Shown piece after piece: positions 35,944 to 45,560 of a DNA stretch of 64,000 nucleotides. Under the pieces are notes generated by a model, which saw only the letters and a program-made list of their open reading frames with translations, was not told the DNA's origin and searched no databases. The DNA is taken from NCBI RefSeq assembly GCF_036568665.1, contig NZ_DATCSD010000348.1:1-64000 (forward strand), read 5' to 3'. Both the position numbers and the translations under genes were made by a program. The stretch comes from Ohtaekwangia sp036568665. Lineage in GTDB: Bacteria; Bacteroidota; Bacteroidia; Cytophagales; Cyclobacteriaceae. Every line of letters begins with the position of its first letter. Position 1 is the first letter of the stretch.

Positions 35944-36184
35944 GTCTTTGTAACCATGCACAGAATAGCCACAAGCCTGACTTCTCGCGAAGTATAAATT
36001 ATCTGACCGGTTGGTATAGAAATGCAAGTTGTCTGCACCAACCGTATATATTAGGCGCTTATATATATTCAGGAATATCTATGTAAAATTATCCATGACG
36101 TTACGACATTTATCCATGTTTTCCCGCCTCACTCATATGATCTTTGTAACGTTAATATCGACACAGCATTCAAAAGAAAAATTT

Positions 36185-36739
36185 ATGACACGTTTAACGG
36201 CACTTAACCCGGATGAAACTTCCGGAAAAACAAAAGACCTCTTCAACGTTTTTGCCAATGCTCTAGGTGTAGTTCCTAATATGATGCGTACTATGGGGAA
36301 CTCACCCGCAATCCTGGAAGGATATATGGGCTTGAGTGGCGCTCTTGGTAAAGGAACACTGGGCAGTAAAATCGGTGAACTGATCGCCCTGACAGTAGCC
36401 GAGAGTAATGGTTGTAACTACTGTCTTTCTGCACACACCTACCTGGGAGACAAGCTGGCGAAACTGGATACGGAAGCCATGGAGTTGGCAAGACGCGGAA
36501 CCAGTAAGGATCCCAAGATCAATGCAATTCTGAAATTTGCACAAGTGCTGGTAACGAAAAAGGGAAATGTCAAGGATGGCGATGTTGCTGCAATAAAAGC
36601 AGCCGGCGTAACGGAAGGAGAGGTCGGCGAAATTATAGGCCATGTGGCGCTGAACATTCTGACAAACTACTTCAATATAACGGCTGCAACGGAGATCGAT
36701 TTCCCGCTCGTTGAAAGTCTTCAGCCAGCAGTGGTATAA
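36185..36739 (+). CDS. AhpD-like/carboxymuconolactone decarboxylase protein
   Basis: A 184-residue protein of the AhpD/CMD fold: C77-N-Y-C80 with H84 (GCNYCLSAH) is the redox CxxC..H motif of alkylhydroperoxidase-like enzymes. An upstream in-frame ATG at 36029 would add a weak leader; I choose 36185 (MTRLTALNP), which matches family starts. It is divergent from the TetR gene, with operator-like sites between. It is followed by a YHS gene 45 bases downstream. The likely role is a redox or detoxification reaction. Confidence 0.9.
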   Translation: MTRLTALNPDETSGKTKDLFNVFANALGVVPNMMRTMGNSPAILEGYMGLSGALGKGTLGSKIGELIALTVAESNGCNYCLSAHTYLGDKLAKLDTEAMELARRGTSKDPKINAILKFAQVLVTKKGNVKDGDVAAIKAAGVTEGEVGEIIGHVALNILTNYFNITAATEIDFPLVESLQPAVV

Positions 36740-36784
36740 TAATCAATTGTAGCATTCATCATTAATATTAACTATATAACATCT

Positions 36785-37252
36785 ATGAAATCACTAAGAA
36801 CACTTTTTACAATGATCGTTGCGATCATCATTCTCCACCCGGTATATGCACAGGTTGTTGAACCTATAGATAAAAATAAAATTGCCAACGGAGGGTATGA
36901 CCTTGTAAGCTATTTTACCGATGGCGCACCGCAGAAGGGAACCCAGGAGTTTACCGAGGAGATTAAAGGTGTAAGATATCAGTTCGCTTCGGCAGAGCAC
37001 AAGGATTTATTCAAAAGCAATCCTGATAAATATCTCCCGGTATGCGATGGCTATTGCGCCTGGGGTGTAGCGGAAAAAGGTAAAAGAGTTCCGGTCAATC
37101 CGACCACCTACAAAATTATAGATGGTAAGCTATATCTCTTTTTTAATGGTGACTTCAATGGCAAACCTTTCAATACACTGCCGGAATGGAACAAGAACGA
37201 AGCGCAGTTGCTTACAGCATTACCAAAGAAATGGGCGGCACTACAGCGATAG
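36785..37252 (+). CDS. Exported YHS-domain protein
   Basis: A 155-residue protein with a signal peptide (residues 1-22, ending VYAQ). Its body, GGYDLVSYFTDGAPQKG, then YQFASAEHKDLFKSNPDKYLP and YCAWGVAEKGK, fits the YHS family, which often binds metal or associates with heme or copper proteins. It is probably periplasmic. It is co-directional with the AhpD-like gene and likely in the same transcript, which ends at the hairpin at 37274. Confidence 0.85.
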   Translation: MKSLRTLFTMIVAIIILHPVYAQVVEPIDKNKIANGGYDLVSYFTDGAPQKGTQEFTEEIKGVRYQFASAEHKDLFKSNPDKYLPVCDGYCAWGVAEKGKRVPVNPTTYKIIDGKLYLFFNGDFNGKPFNTLPEWNKNEAQLLTALPKKWAALQR

Positions 37253-37570
37253 CCAGATATAGTATATATTCGGAGAGCCGGGGAGTTGCTTCGGCTCTTT
37301 ATCTTTTTCCGGCGGTATATCCGTGTTGGCAGAAACTGATCGTTTATACGGGTTTACGTTTAAGATAATTTTTTAAATGCACGGGAAAAAGGAATGGGAA
37401 GAGTTGTTGAGGTTCTGTAAGAGTCGCATAGTTGTATAATTTGAATGACACGACCATGCGCGACTATTGTTATGGGAATGAGTTGTAGAGTTTTCTAAAG
37501 TGCAAACTCAAGCATAACTTCAATGATCTGACAATCGCTATACCGGAAAGAAGCTATATTATTACATTAC
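37253..37570. other. Intergenic region with terminator
   Basis: It holds the terminator of the YHS gene and the promoter side of the next AraC gene. No further gene was seen. Confidence 0.5.
37274..37305 (+). terminator. Rho-independent terminator
   Basis: Stem AGAGCCG/CGGCTCT with an 11-base loop and a T-rich tail. It ends the AhpD-like/YHS transcript. Confidence 0.8.
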
Positions 37571-38452
37571 ATGAAAGGCAGCACTTCGCTTACCCTGGTG
37601 AACCCCAAAAACGGTAACCTGGATTTTAAGATACTCACCTTCGATGACGGACGTTACTTTGATCACGTCCAGCGTCATAATTATTATTCGATCATCTGGA
37701 TAACGGAAGGTACCGGTCGGATGAAAGCAGACTTTGCTGAATATAACTTTGAGAAAGGCCATCTCTTCACCTTTTCGTTGTATCAGCCCTATATGTTCCT
37801 TGAACACCAGGTAAAAGGAGTTGCCCTGTATTTTCATCCCGATTTCTTTTGCATTCATAAACACCAGGAACAAGTTGCCTGTAACGGTGTATTGTTTAAC
37901 AATATTTATGAAGCTCCCTATACACCTATAGACGGCCATTCCGCTGCTTCTCTCTGGGGGCTCATCGATCGAATGAAAGATGAAATGAGTCAGGCAGCTC
38001 TAGCGCAGTACGATATACTGGTTTCGTACTTGAAGATATTTCTGATAACGGCTTCCCGCATCAAGGCAGCACAACCACAACGAAATAATGCGACAACGGC
38101 AGATATCCATAAGCCTATTATACAAAATCTGAAATCTTCCATCGAAAGAGACTTCAGAGTAAAGCATTCTGCCAGCCAGTACGCAGAGTTACTTAATATA
38201 GCACCCCGTTCTTTGGCTAAAATTACCAAGAGCTATTTCAACAAGACTATTACCGAGTTGATCTCGGAAAGAATTATTGTAGAAGCTAAGCGGGAACTAT
38301 ACCTTACACACAAAACCGTGAAAGAAATTGCCTACGAACTCGGATACGAGGATGAACATTACTTCAGTCGATTCTTTAAAGTTAATACCGACACTTCGCC
38401 ACAATTCTTCAGAGAAACAGTGGGATATGGACGAGGTACTGTTGTGAGTTGA
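37571..38452 (+). CDS. AraC-family transcriptional regulator
   Basis: A 293-residue regulator with a cupin-like N-terminal sensor (HNYYSIIWITEGTG) and a C-terminal AraC domain (about 190-285: YAELLNIAPRSLAKITKSYF, then VKEIAYELGYEDEHYFSRFF). It is convergent with the GH81 gene. Its C-terminal layout is similar to the AraC protein at 60136. The target is unknown. Confidence 0.92.
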   Translation: MKGSTSLTLVNPKNGNLDFKILTFDDGRYFDHVQRHNYYSIIWITEGTGRMKADFAEYNFEKGHLFTFSLYQPYMFLEHQVKGVALYFHPDFFCIHKHQEQVACNGVLFNNIYEAPYTPIDGHSAASLWGLIDRMKDEMSQAALAQYDILVSYLKIFLITASRIKAAQPQRNNATTADIHKPIIQNLKSSIERDFRVKHSASQYAELLNIAPRSLAKITKSYFNKTITELISERIIVEAKRELYLTHKTVKEIAYELGYEDEHYFSRFFKVNTDTSPQFFRETVGYGRGTVVS

Positions 38453-38529
38453 GATATAGATGTAGATGGAGTCCCTATATCTTCACAGGTGGAGTATATA
38501 CGGGTTCTTCGTATAATGCAAATTTAAGA

Positions 38530-38561
38530 AAAGCCGAAGAGCAAATCGGCTCCCCGGCTTT
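38530..38561 (-). terminator. Rho-independent terminator of GH81 gene
   Basis: Read on the minus strand, a 13-base stem (two G-U pairs) runs from AAAGCCGGGGAGC to GCTCTTCGGCTTT, with a 6-base loop. It lies just after the GH81 stop codon. Confidence 0.8.
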
Positions 38562-38565
38562 GATC

Positions 38566-41500
38566 TTATTGTTTTATGATTTTTATAGTACGCACCGTAC
38601 TACCAGTTAAACGGATATAGTATAACCCGTCTTTGAGATATGATACGTTCCAGGTGATAGAACTTCGTTTATTAACCGGCTCTGATAAAAGAGGTTGTCC
38701 CTGGACGTTCAACAGTTGTATACTTGTATAGCTATTCCCGTACAAATCCAGTGTAAGTAATTGGTGAACGGGATTGGGATGCAGGTATACTTCAGCATCG
38801 TTTATTCCGGATGATTCCACTGTTATCCGGGCCGAGGTTCCATTGGCAATGCTTATTGGTATAACTGTAGATGTTGATGTGCCGCCCGCAGCGGTGGTAC
38901 TCCTGGCGGTGGCTCGCAAAGTATAAGCACCGTTTGGATAAAGGGAAGTGTTAATCGACCAGTCGTATGGCTTAATATTTTCCTGCAGTGAAGCAATGAC
39001 CGTGGCGTTCTGTAAAAGCTCGAATATTACGTTAGCTATACCCGAGCCATCGGTAGTGGCTATATCCGGATCATACGCTGTGGCATTTACCGCTATTGTC
39101 CCCGACAGTGTTGCATTCGCAGCAGGGCGTGTAAATTGTACTACCGGACTGCCACCGGCACTGTTGGCAATAGTGATGTTGATTGATGACGAACCGGTTG
39201 TTCCACCGGCCGCTGCTGTGCTCGCAGCGGTAGCTTTGAGGGTATATATACCATTGGGGTAAAGTTTAGTATTCAGTACCCAGTCGTACGTTTTTATATT
39301 TTCCCGTAATGATGTCACCACGGTATTTCCGCTGATTAGCTCAAACAAAACACTGGATATACCTGAACCATTGGTAGTGGCTATATCCGGATCATATGCG
39401 CTGGCGTTAATGCTGATCGTGTTGGCTACTGTAGCATTAGCAGCTGGCGCAGTGAACTGCACTACAGGGTCTCCGGATGGTGGCGGTGTACCGTCAAAGT
39501 TGTGCACGTTTACCAGTGTATTGGATGGAACGGAAAAGGATCCTATTGCAGCACCATCTTTATATACGGTGGCGGTTTGTGCAGAAGATGACGGGTTATA
39601 TACCACGTAACTATATACCTGGGTGGAAGCATTAAAGTATACAGTGCTGCTGGGAATACTTATATGGTAATTCCATTGTATATCTCCCAATGTTCGGTTG
39701 GCGTGAGTATAATAATATGTTTGTCCTGCAGTAGGCGTACCACGTGCCACAGCACTGTCATTTATATAGTAGTTGTGAAATTTCTGGGCCACGTAATCGG
39801 GATTCGACATTTGTGCAAAGCACAATGATACATTTGCCCAATCGGCACCATAGGTGGATTCGTCCCGGTTGCCTTCTTCTGTCAGTAGGTTGGTATATTC
39901 CTGCCAGTGCGCGGTTTTGTTGCGTACGGCATAATTCATAAAGGGCCCCCAGGGTAAATATTGTATACCGTGAATGTGCCGTGGTGCTCCACTGAAGAAT
40001 GTACCATACACGATGCCGCCATCGTATATAATTCCGCCAACGGTATGGCCATAGCTCGGAGGAAAATTTTCGTGATCCCAATCAAACCAGTATTCCATAA
40101 TCGCGCGCGACTCGGTTACATAGCCAAAGGCTCCGGCATCGCGCATGGCATTATCTCCCAGTGCATTTCCCATCAGAAATATACCGGCCCATGATTGCAT
40201 GGCTTCAGAGCTTGATTCCTGGTTGTTGCCGTTACTCGAGCTTTTACCCCCTGCATAGGAATGACCACGCCACGGATTGAAGGTGCGGAATAGTGGAAAG
40301 TTCTGATCGTTACGATCCCAGTTAGCATATTGTTTGGCAACAAGTTTTATCATCGGTCCATATTGATTCAGAAAATCCTGATCTACCATACCCAGCATGG
40401 CACTGGCGTACGTCAGGTATCCATAGTGAAAATGATTGTCGGTAAATTGAGAGCTGCCGTAACTTGAATTGAATCCTACCAGCGCTTTCCATTTATCGTA
40501 GCGTGCGTAATACATACTCGCTTCACCCGGTGTATAGGTAAGCCAGTTCTGCAGCAGTGCGCGTGTTTTGGTTTTAAAAGTTTCGAAGTGGGGATTGTTC
40601 GTCTCTTTGGCAATCAGAGTATATTTCGCTGCGTTCACCAATACCTTTCCTCCCCAGTATGTATCGCCCGGGTTATCGTTGTTCTGCGCGTAATCGCCAA
40701 GCAATACATCCATCTTGGCCGGGTCGTATGCATACGGTATATTTTGAACGGATGGCGATGGCAGGTGAGGTAATACACCATTGAAGTCGTAAGAGAATTT
40801 AAAGCTGGTTCCCACACCACATTTAATTGTTCCTCGCGTAGAGACATACTCTCTTCCGTTGAATGAAAAATCCTGTGTGGTTCTTTTATAGTGATGCGGC
40901 AGGAAGCCTTGTACTATTCTATTCTCCGGCAAGCCTTTCAGGTTTTGTGTTGTTACGTTCCAGGTAACATCTACTTTGCCCTGCTCCGGCAGGTAGCTCC
41001 AGTTTACTTTGGTATCGCGGGGTATAGAGTATGCGAATGTTTTATAGTAAGCGAGGTCTGTTGGCGAAGTAAGGGCTGCCAGTGTGAAGTAGGTTGCGTT
41101 CTTCAATGTTACAGCATTACCGGTAAGTGTAAACTGTGTATTGTCGGGTGCATATATACCATAATACTTTCCGCGATATAGCGCACCGATATGATCGGAA
41201 GTATAGGGCAGTGTAACAGCCGTTCCGGCATCGTTGAAGAAAGTAACACCCGAACCAAACTCGGTGATCGGATCAAAGCCTGTCGCTTCAAACCACGTCA
41301 TCGGTGATCCCTGCACAATAGTAACGTCCAGCGATTTTGTACCATTCGGCATGTTGATTGTTAGCGACCAGTCCGTCCAGTTCTTCGCTATATTTTTCTC
41401 GGCAGTAAAGCCGACACCTTTTACCAGTACCGGATATTCCAGCACAGGGTTTCTGCCAGACCAACGAGTAAGTGAGAAAAATTCACAACCGTATGCTTCC

Positions 41501-41784
41501 GGATCAATCACGATCGGGTAGGCCCACAGGTTGCCGGCAAATTGTGTAAGCAATACCTGCGTCCACCAGTCGTTGGTAGGAATTGGTTTGGTATTCCCTG
41601 CCGGAACGTTCAGTTCCAGGTTGGTGAAGTCGATTACTTCCTGACCTTCGTCTGCCAGGGGAGCGGATGCATAACTTCCGCTGCCAACCGGCACAACGGT
41701 TTGGGCATACGCAGAAAAAGTAAAGAGTGAAGCCAGGATCAATAGAAATACATGACCTCTTGTAATGCGAGATAGGTTTTTCAT
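38566..41784 (-). CDS. Secreted GH81 endo-beta-1,3-glucanase with Ig repeats and T9SS tail
   Basis: About 1072 residues. After a signal peptide (LILASLFTFSAYAQ) a GH81 domain spans about 40-770. Landmarks include TNDWWTQ, DNHFHYGYL (catalytic Asp region), NQESSSEAMQSW (Glu residues of the active site) and the GHSYAGG loop. GH81 hydrolyses beta-1,3-glucan (laminarin or callose) internally. Two Ig-like repeats follow (PVVQFTAPAANATV and its twin). The C-terminus is a type IX sorting domain (YLHPNPVHQLLTLDLYGN, ending RTIKIIKQ), so it is secreted or cell-surface attached. I start at 41784 (MKNLSRI) rather than an ATG 9 bases earlier. Confidence 0.92.
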   Translation of the reverse strand: MKNLSRITRGHVFLLILASLFTFSAYAQTVVPVGSGSYASAPLADEGQEVIDFTNLELNVPAGNTKPIPTNDWWTQVLLTQFAGNLWAYPIVIDPEAYGCEFFSLTRWSGRNPVLEYPVLVKGVGFTAEKNIAKNWTDWSLTINMPNGTKSLDVTIVQGSPMTWFEATGFDPITEFGSGVTFFNDAGTAVTLPYTSDHIGALYRGKYYGIYAPDNTQFTLTGNAVTLKNATYFTLAALTSPTDLAYYKTFAYSIPRDTKVNWSYLPEQGKVDVTWNVTTQNLKGLPENRIVQGFLPHHYKRTTQDFSFNGREYVSTRGTIKCGVGTSFKFSYDFNGVLPHLPSPSVQNIPYAYDPAKMDVLLGDYAQNNDNPGDTYWGGKVLVNAAKYTLIAKETNNPHFETFKTKTRALLQNWLTYTPGEASMYYARYDKWKALVGFNSSYGSSQFTDNHFHYGYLTYASAMLGMVDQDFLNQYGPMIKLVAKQYANWDRNDQNFPLFRTFNPWRGHSYAGGKSSSNGNNQESSSEAMQSWAGIFLMGNALGDNAMRDAGAFGYVTESRAIMEYWFDWDHENFPPSYGHTVGGIIYDGGIVYGTFFSGAPRHIHGIQYLPWGPFMNYAVRNKTAHWQEYTNLLTEEGNRDESTYGADWANVSLCFAQMSNPDYVAQKFHNYYINDSAVARGTPTAGQTYYYTHANRTLGDIQWNYHISIPSSTVYFNASTQVYSYVVYNPSSSAQTATVYKDGAAIGSFSVPSNTLVNVHNFDGTPPPSGDPVVQFTAPAANATVANTISINASAYDPDIATTNGSGISSVLFELISGNTVVTSLRENIKTYDWVLNTKLYPNGIYTLKATAASTAAAGGTTGSSSINITIANSAGGSPVVQFTRPAANATLSGTIAVNATAYDPDIATTDGSGIANVIFELLQNATVIASLQENIKPYDWSINTSLYPNGAYTLRATARSTTAAGGTSTSTVIPISIANGTSARITVESSGINDAEVYLHPNPVHQLLTLDLYGNSYTSIQLLNVQGQPLLSEPVNKRSSITWNVSYLKDGLYYIRLTGSTVRTIKIIKQ

Positions 41785-41878
41785 ATATATCATGGTTATA
41801 GTGGGGAATAAGAAATATTACCGGTACCGGGGCAAACAAGTATAGATATAGTTGCCTGCTCCGGCCCGGTAGGGATAA

Positions 41879-44800
41879 TTATTTTCTGATCAGTTTGCGG
41901 GTGGATACAGTGCCGCTATATTTCAGCTTTATGTAATATATACCAGCCGACAGCTTGCTGCTATCGAAGGTGATGGTATGTTTACCTTTGGCGTGATTTT
42001 TTTCAACCAGCGAGGTAGCGATGCCGCCTTGCCCCGGATACAACGTTAAGGCTACAGGCCCGGATTCCTTCACGGTATATTGAATGGTTACCTGACCATC
42101 GGCCGGGTTGGGATATAGTACCAGCAGGTTTTCCGGATCATTGCTGTTATCTTTTTCCTCTGCAGAAGCAAGTCGTGATGAACTTCCTGTGCCGTATACT
42201 TCTAACTCAAAAATAGAATAACCATATACAGTAAAGCGTGTGGCGCCGTAGATGCGCACGTAGCGCACACTGCTATTCAGCCCGGTGTGATCGTTTACTA
42301 ATTGATTGTTGCCCGTTATTGGTTTTATAAGGTTCCAGGTCTGTGCATTATCCGATCCTTCAATCAGGTAGTTTACGGCATACGAATTTTGCCAGGTGAT
42401 CTTTACCCGATTTATAGTATAGGTAGCACCCAGATCTACATATAGCCACTGCGGATCGCTGAAGAGACTGGACCATCTTGTACCCGCGTTGCCATCCACA
42501 GCCTTGGCTCCTGTAAGCGATGCATTCTCGGTAGAAGATACCGTGGTTGGTTTGTTCAACGCCAGGTTAACGGTGCCACCACTGGTAACCGTAATATTTA
42601 CCGGTGACGAAGTAGTGACAGCACCATTGTTATCGGTTGCCTGCGCAGTAAGTGTATACGTGCCAGCAACTACATTGGCCCATGTATAGCTATAGGGAGC
42701 GGATGTGTCGGTTCCCAATAACGAAGCCCCATTGTAGAATGATACTTGTGTAACAGTGCCATCGCTGTCGCTGGCGGTTGCTGCTATATTTATAGTGGCG
42801 GGTTCTGTTGCTGTACTGTTGTTGGCAGGTGCTGTTATACTTACAGCAGGAGCGCTGTTGCCGGAGGAAGTAAAATGGATATAGTTGGTGTTGATGCCAT
42901 CGCTGTCAAACACGATGCGCAGTGTCTTTTGCCCGGTAGTGAGGGAGGGTGTAGTAAAAGAAACCGTCTGCCAGGTTTGAAAAGCTCCAGTGTTGGGAAG
43001 GCTAATGGTGCCGGATATATTCTGACCATCCAGTTCTACGTGCATGGATTTGCCTGCGGCTGTTGTGGCAATGCGAACCTGCCCGGTATATATACCCGCG
43101 GTGGTTACATTTATGGTGTACTCCAGCCACTCCGTTGTAAGCACCCAGCCGAGGTTAAATCCTCCTTCCGAACAAGCCTGTATATCTACATCTTCGGTTG
43201 TGCGATAACTGTTGCCGGCATTGCCGGTGGTAAGATCATTGTAGGCAATGGATTGCCCCCCGGTATCAAAGTCTTCGGCTTCGATGCGGCCCGGTATATT
43301 TCGTGCTGTTCCTCCATAGGGATTTTGTACGGATGCAGTCGCAGTATAATTAGCCGTATAGGTTGTGTTGACAGCGGGTATACGAATGGATTGATTGGCA
43401 ACGCCACCATGTGCCCAACTGGTAAAGGTATAATTGTTGTTGCCGAGTACCTGTGGTGTTATAGCCTGCAGATCAACGAGACTATTTACTACCAGTGTTT
43501 TTGTAAAAGGAGTGGTGCCTTGTGCGCTCAGCACAGCTTTCAGTCCGGGTACATTACTGTTTACGGTGATATCAACTTTGTTGGGATATATATCTACAGA
43601 ATCTTTTCCGATCCTTCCGTTGGAATCTGTTACGCTCAGAATAATTCGCAACCAGATATTAGGCGAACTCTCACCTCCGTTGTCTGCAGTAAACGAACCT
43701 GACTTTACACCGGATGGCACCACCGGCCCCGGGTGCCAGTGCTCGCTGGTAGGACTATCTTTATGAAAGAAGCGTACTTCCCAATCGAAAGCAGAAGCCG
43801 GTAACGTTCCATCTTCCTGGTCGGAAGCATTGCCGCTATAGTTAATCAGATCGCCTACACTCCAGGTAGTGGAAGAAGATGGCAGCGTGATGTCTGCAAC
43901 TGGTTTGGCGTTGAATGGCAATACCGTTAATACAGCATTGTTGCTGGTAGCCGTACCGTTGGCGTTGGTTACAATACATCTATAATTGCCTGCATCGCCT
44001 TGTACGGTAGCAGCGATGGTATAGGTGCTGGAAGTAGCACCGCTGATGTTGGCGTTATTCTTCTGCCATTGATAGGTAAAAGGTGTAGCTCCGGATGCAC
44101 TTACCGTAAATGATACCGGGTCGCCAGCGGTAACAGTTTTACCGGCCGGGTGGTTTACAATTACCGGTGCCTGTGTATTGTCGTATTCAATTCGCCATAA
44201 GCTGCCGGTGTTGCCATACTTGAAGTAGTATATATTTCCATCTATACCTACACTGGTGCCGAGTATAGATCCGAAACCTGTTGCTGAGAATACCTGGTAT
44301 TGTCCGATCACCGGAGTTGCATCTACACTACGCATCCAGCCGGAGCACCAGTCGGTAAAGTAAAACCGATTCTTATACTGTGCAGGATAATTGGTGGTTG
44401 GCGGATTGAAGAATGTGCCCGAGGTAATAGCACAGCCCCATCCGCTGTGGCCATAGTAAAATGCAGCTGTTATAGTATTGGCCGCTTGCTCGGGGCCTGA
44501 CCGTCCGTTCTGATCCCAGCCATAGTTATAATTTTTAGCAGGATCGGGATTGGTAACATCATCGATCTCTTCATAATTACCACCCACGTTGGCCACGAAT
44601 ATTTTTTGTGACAGAGGATCAAGGCTCATGCGCCACGGATTGCGCATACCGATGGCCCATATACTTCTCTTCTGGCGCGAAGCTCCTGCTTCATTATAGT
44701 ATGGATTGCCGGGAGCGGGCTGACCATCTTCTGTAAGGCGAAGTATCTTTCCCCTATATGTATCAAGCTTGGCAGCTTCTGCCGAAGAATTACTTTCTCC

Positions 44801-45319
44801 GATCGCTACATATAGCAAACCATTTTTGAACAGCAGCGCGCCTCCATTGTGAAACCCGTTAATGATCGGATCAAATTGCATAACGCGTGTAACGGACGTT
44901 ACCACGTTAGACGAATTAATCACGATTACATCCAGGTAATGCAACGTCATGGCCGTGTTGGTATAGAATATATAGCACTTGCCGTTTTGTGCAAAGTCCG
45001 GATGCAGCGTTATACCCAGCAACCCTTGTTCGGAAGCCGTAGTGGTTGAAACGGTATGTATCGTGCTGACAACATTGTTTTGAAATACTTTTACGGCACC
45101 TGAGCGCTCTGCTATAAAGATGCGGCCATCGGGTGCGTGTGCCATGGCTGTAGCTTCTTTGATGTTATCGCCCGTGAGCTTTTTGTTTATGAAACCTGTG
45201 GGCAATTGTGCTGCAAGCTTCTGCGTGCAGAGCAAAAGCACCAGTACACAGTATATACAAAAGAGTCGGGAGCAGGAGAACAGGAGGAGAGAGGTATTTT
45301 TTGTCGTGGTTAAATTCAT
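41879..45319 (-). CDS. Secreted sugar-dehydrogenase-like protein with CBM6, CBM32-like, PKD/Ig modules and T9SS tail
   Basis: A 1146-residue modular protein. Residues ~40-385 are a glucose/sorbosone dehydrogenase propeller (ATAMAHAPDGRIFIAERSG, HNGGALLFKNG, RGKILRLTEDG, RNPWRMSLDP), usually PQQ-dependent. Then come an Ig-like domain (PVIVNHPAGKTVTAGD), a PKD-like domain, a CBM6-like domain (GRIEAEDFDTGG), an Ig-like domain, an F5/8 type C (CBM32-like) domain (NLALNKPTTVSS, then GNAGTRWSS), and a type IX sorting domain (LYPNPADGQVTI). It is probably cell-surface and binds glycans while oxidising a sugar. Substrate and cofactor are inferred. Confidence 0.85.
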   Translation of the reverse strand: MNLTTTKNTSLLLFSCSRLFCIYCVLVLLLCTQKLAAQLPTGFINKKLTGDNIKEATAMAHAPDGRIFIAERSGAVKVFQNNVVSTIHTVSTTTASEQGLLGITLHPDFAQNGKCYIFYTNTAMTLHYLDVIVINSSNVVTSVTRVMQFDPIINGFHNGGALLFKNGLLYVAIGESNSSAEAAKLDTYRGKILRLTEDGQPAPGNPYYNEAGASRQKRSIWAIGMRNPWRMSLDPLSQKIFVANVGGNYEEIDDVTNPDPAKNYNYGWDQNGRSGPEQAANTITAAFYYGHSGWGCAITSGTFFNPPTTNYPAQYKNRFYFTDWCSGWMRSVDATPVIGQYQVFSATGFGSILGTSVGIDGNIYYFKYGNTGSLWRIEYDNTQAPVIVNHPAGKTVTAGDPVSFTVSASGATPFTYQWQKNNANISGATSSTYTIAATVQGDAGNYRCIVTNANGTATSNNAVLTVLPFNAKPVADITLPSSSTTWSVGDLINYSGNASDQEDGTLPASAFDWEVRFFHKDSPTSEHWHPGPVVPSGVKSGSFTADNGGESSPNIWLRIILSVTDSNGRIGKDSVDIYPNKVDITVNSNVPGLKAVLSAQGTTPFTKTLVVNSLVDLQAITPQVLGNNNYTFTSWAHGGVANQSIRIPAVNTTYTANYTATASVQNPYGGTARNIPGRIEAEDFDTGGQSIAYNDLTTGNAGNSYRTTEDVDIQACSEGGFNLGWVLTTEWLEYTINVTTAGIYTGQVRIATTAAGKSMHVELDGQNISGTISLPNTGAFQTWQTVSFTTPSLTTGQKTLRIVFDSDGINTNYIHFTSSGNSAPAVSITAPANNSTATEPATINIAATASDSDGTVTQVSFYNGASLLGTDTSAPYSYTWANVVAGTYTLTAQATDNNGAVTTSSPVNITVTSGGTVNLALNKPTTVSSTENASLTGAKAVDGNAGTRWSSLFSDPQWLYVDLGATYTINRVKITWQNSYAVNYLIEGSDNAQTWNLIKPITGNNQLVNDHTGLNSSVRYVRIYGATRFTVYGYSIFELEVYGTGSSSRLASAEEKDNSNDPENLLVLYPNPADGQVTIQYTVKESGPVALTLYPGQGGIATSLVEKNHAKGKHTITFDSSKLSAGIYYIKLKYSGTVSTRKLIRK

Positions 45320-45484
45320 AACGTGTTAAATTGATGTAACGATTGATACTCGGATGCCTGACTATAGCCATGATGATATATAGGTATATATTTGCCGATA
45401 ATGGAGGAGTTAAGTGAACGGGTATACGGATAGCCACTTTTTTTCAGAGAGACCCGGAGCGTAGTCCGGTACCGGGGGCACAAC

Positions 45485-45538
45485 AAAATAAAAAAGTACC
45501 GGATGGTGCCCGGTATCGCGCGCGTACCGCCATCCGGT
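45485..45538 (-). terminator. Rho-independent terminator after GH2
   Basis: Minus-strand stem ACCGGATGG/CCATCCGGT with an inner GGTA/TACC stem and a GC-rich loop, followed by a T-rich tail. It ends the SusC-SusD-GH2 transcript. Confidence 0.85.
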
Positions 45539-45560
45539 GATCTATGAGGTAGGTCAGGTT

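Noticed and set aside
42746..43702. Long plus-strand open frame (318 codons) opposite the sugar-dehydrogenase gene
   Set aside because: It is antisense to a clear multidomain protein, has a Cys/Gly/Tyr-rich composition typical of reverse reading, and no family resemblance.
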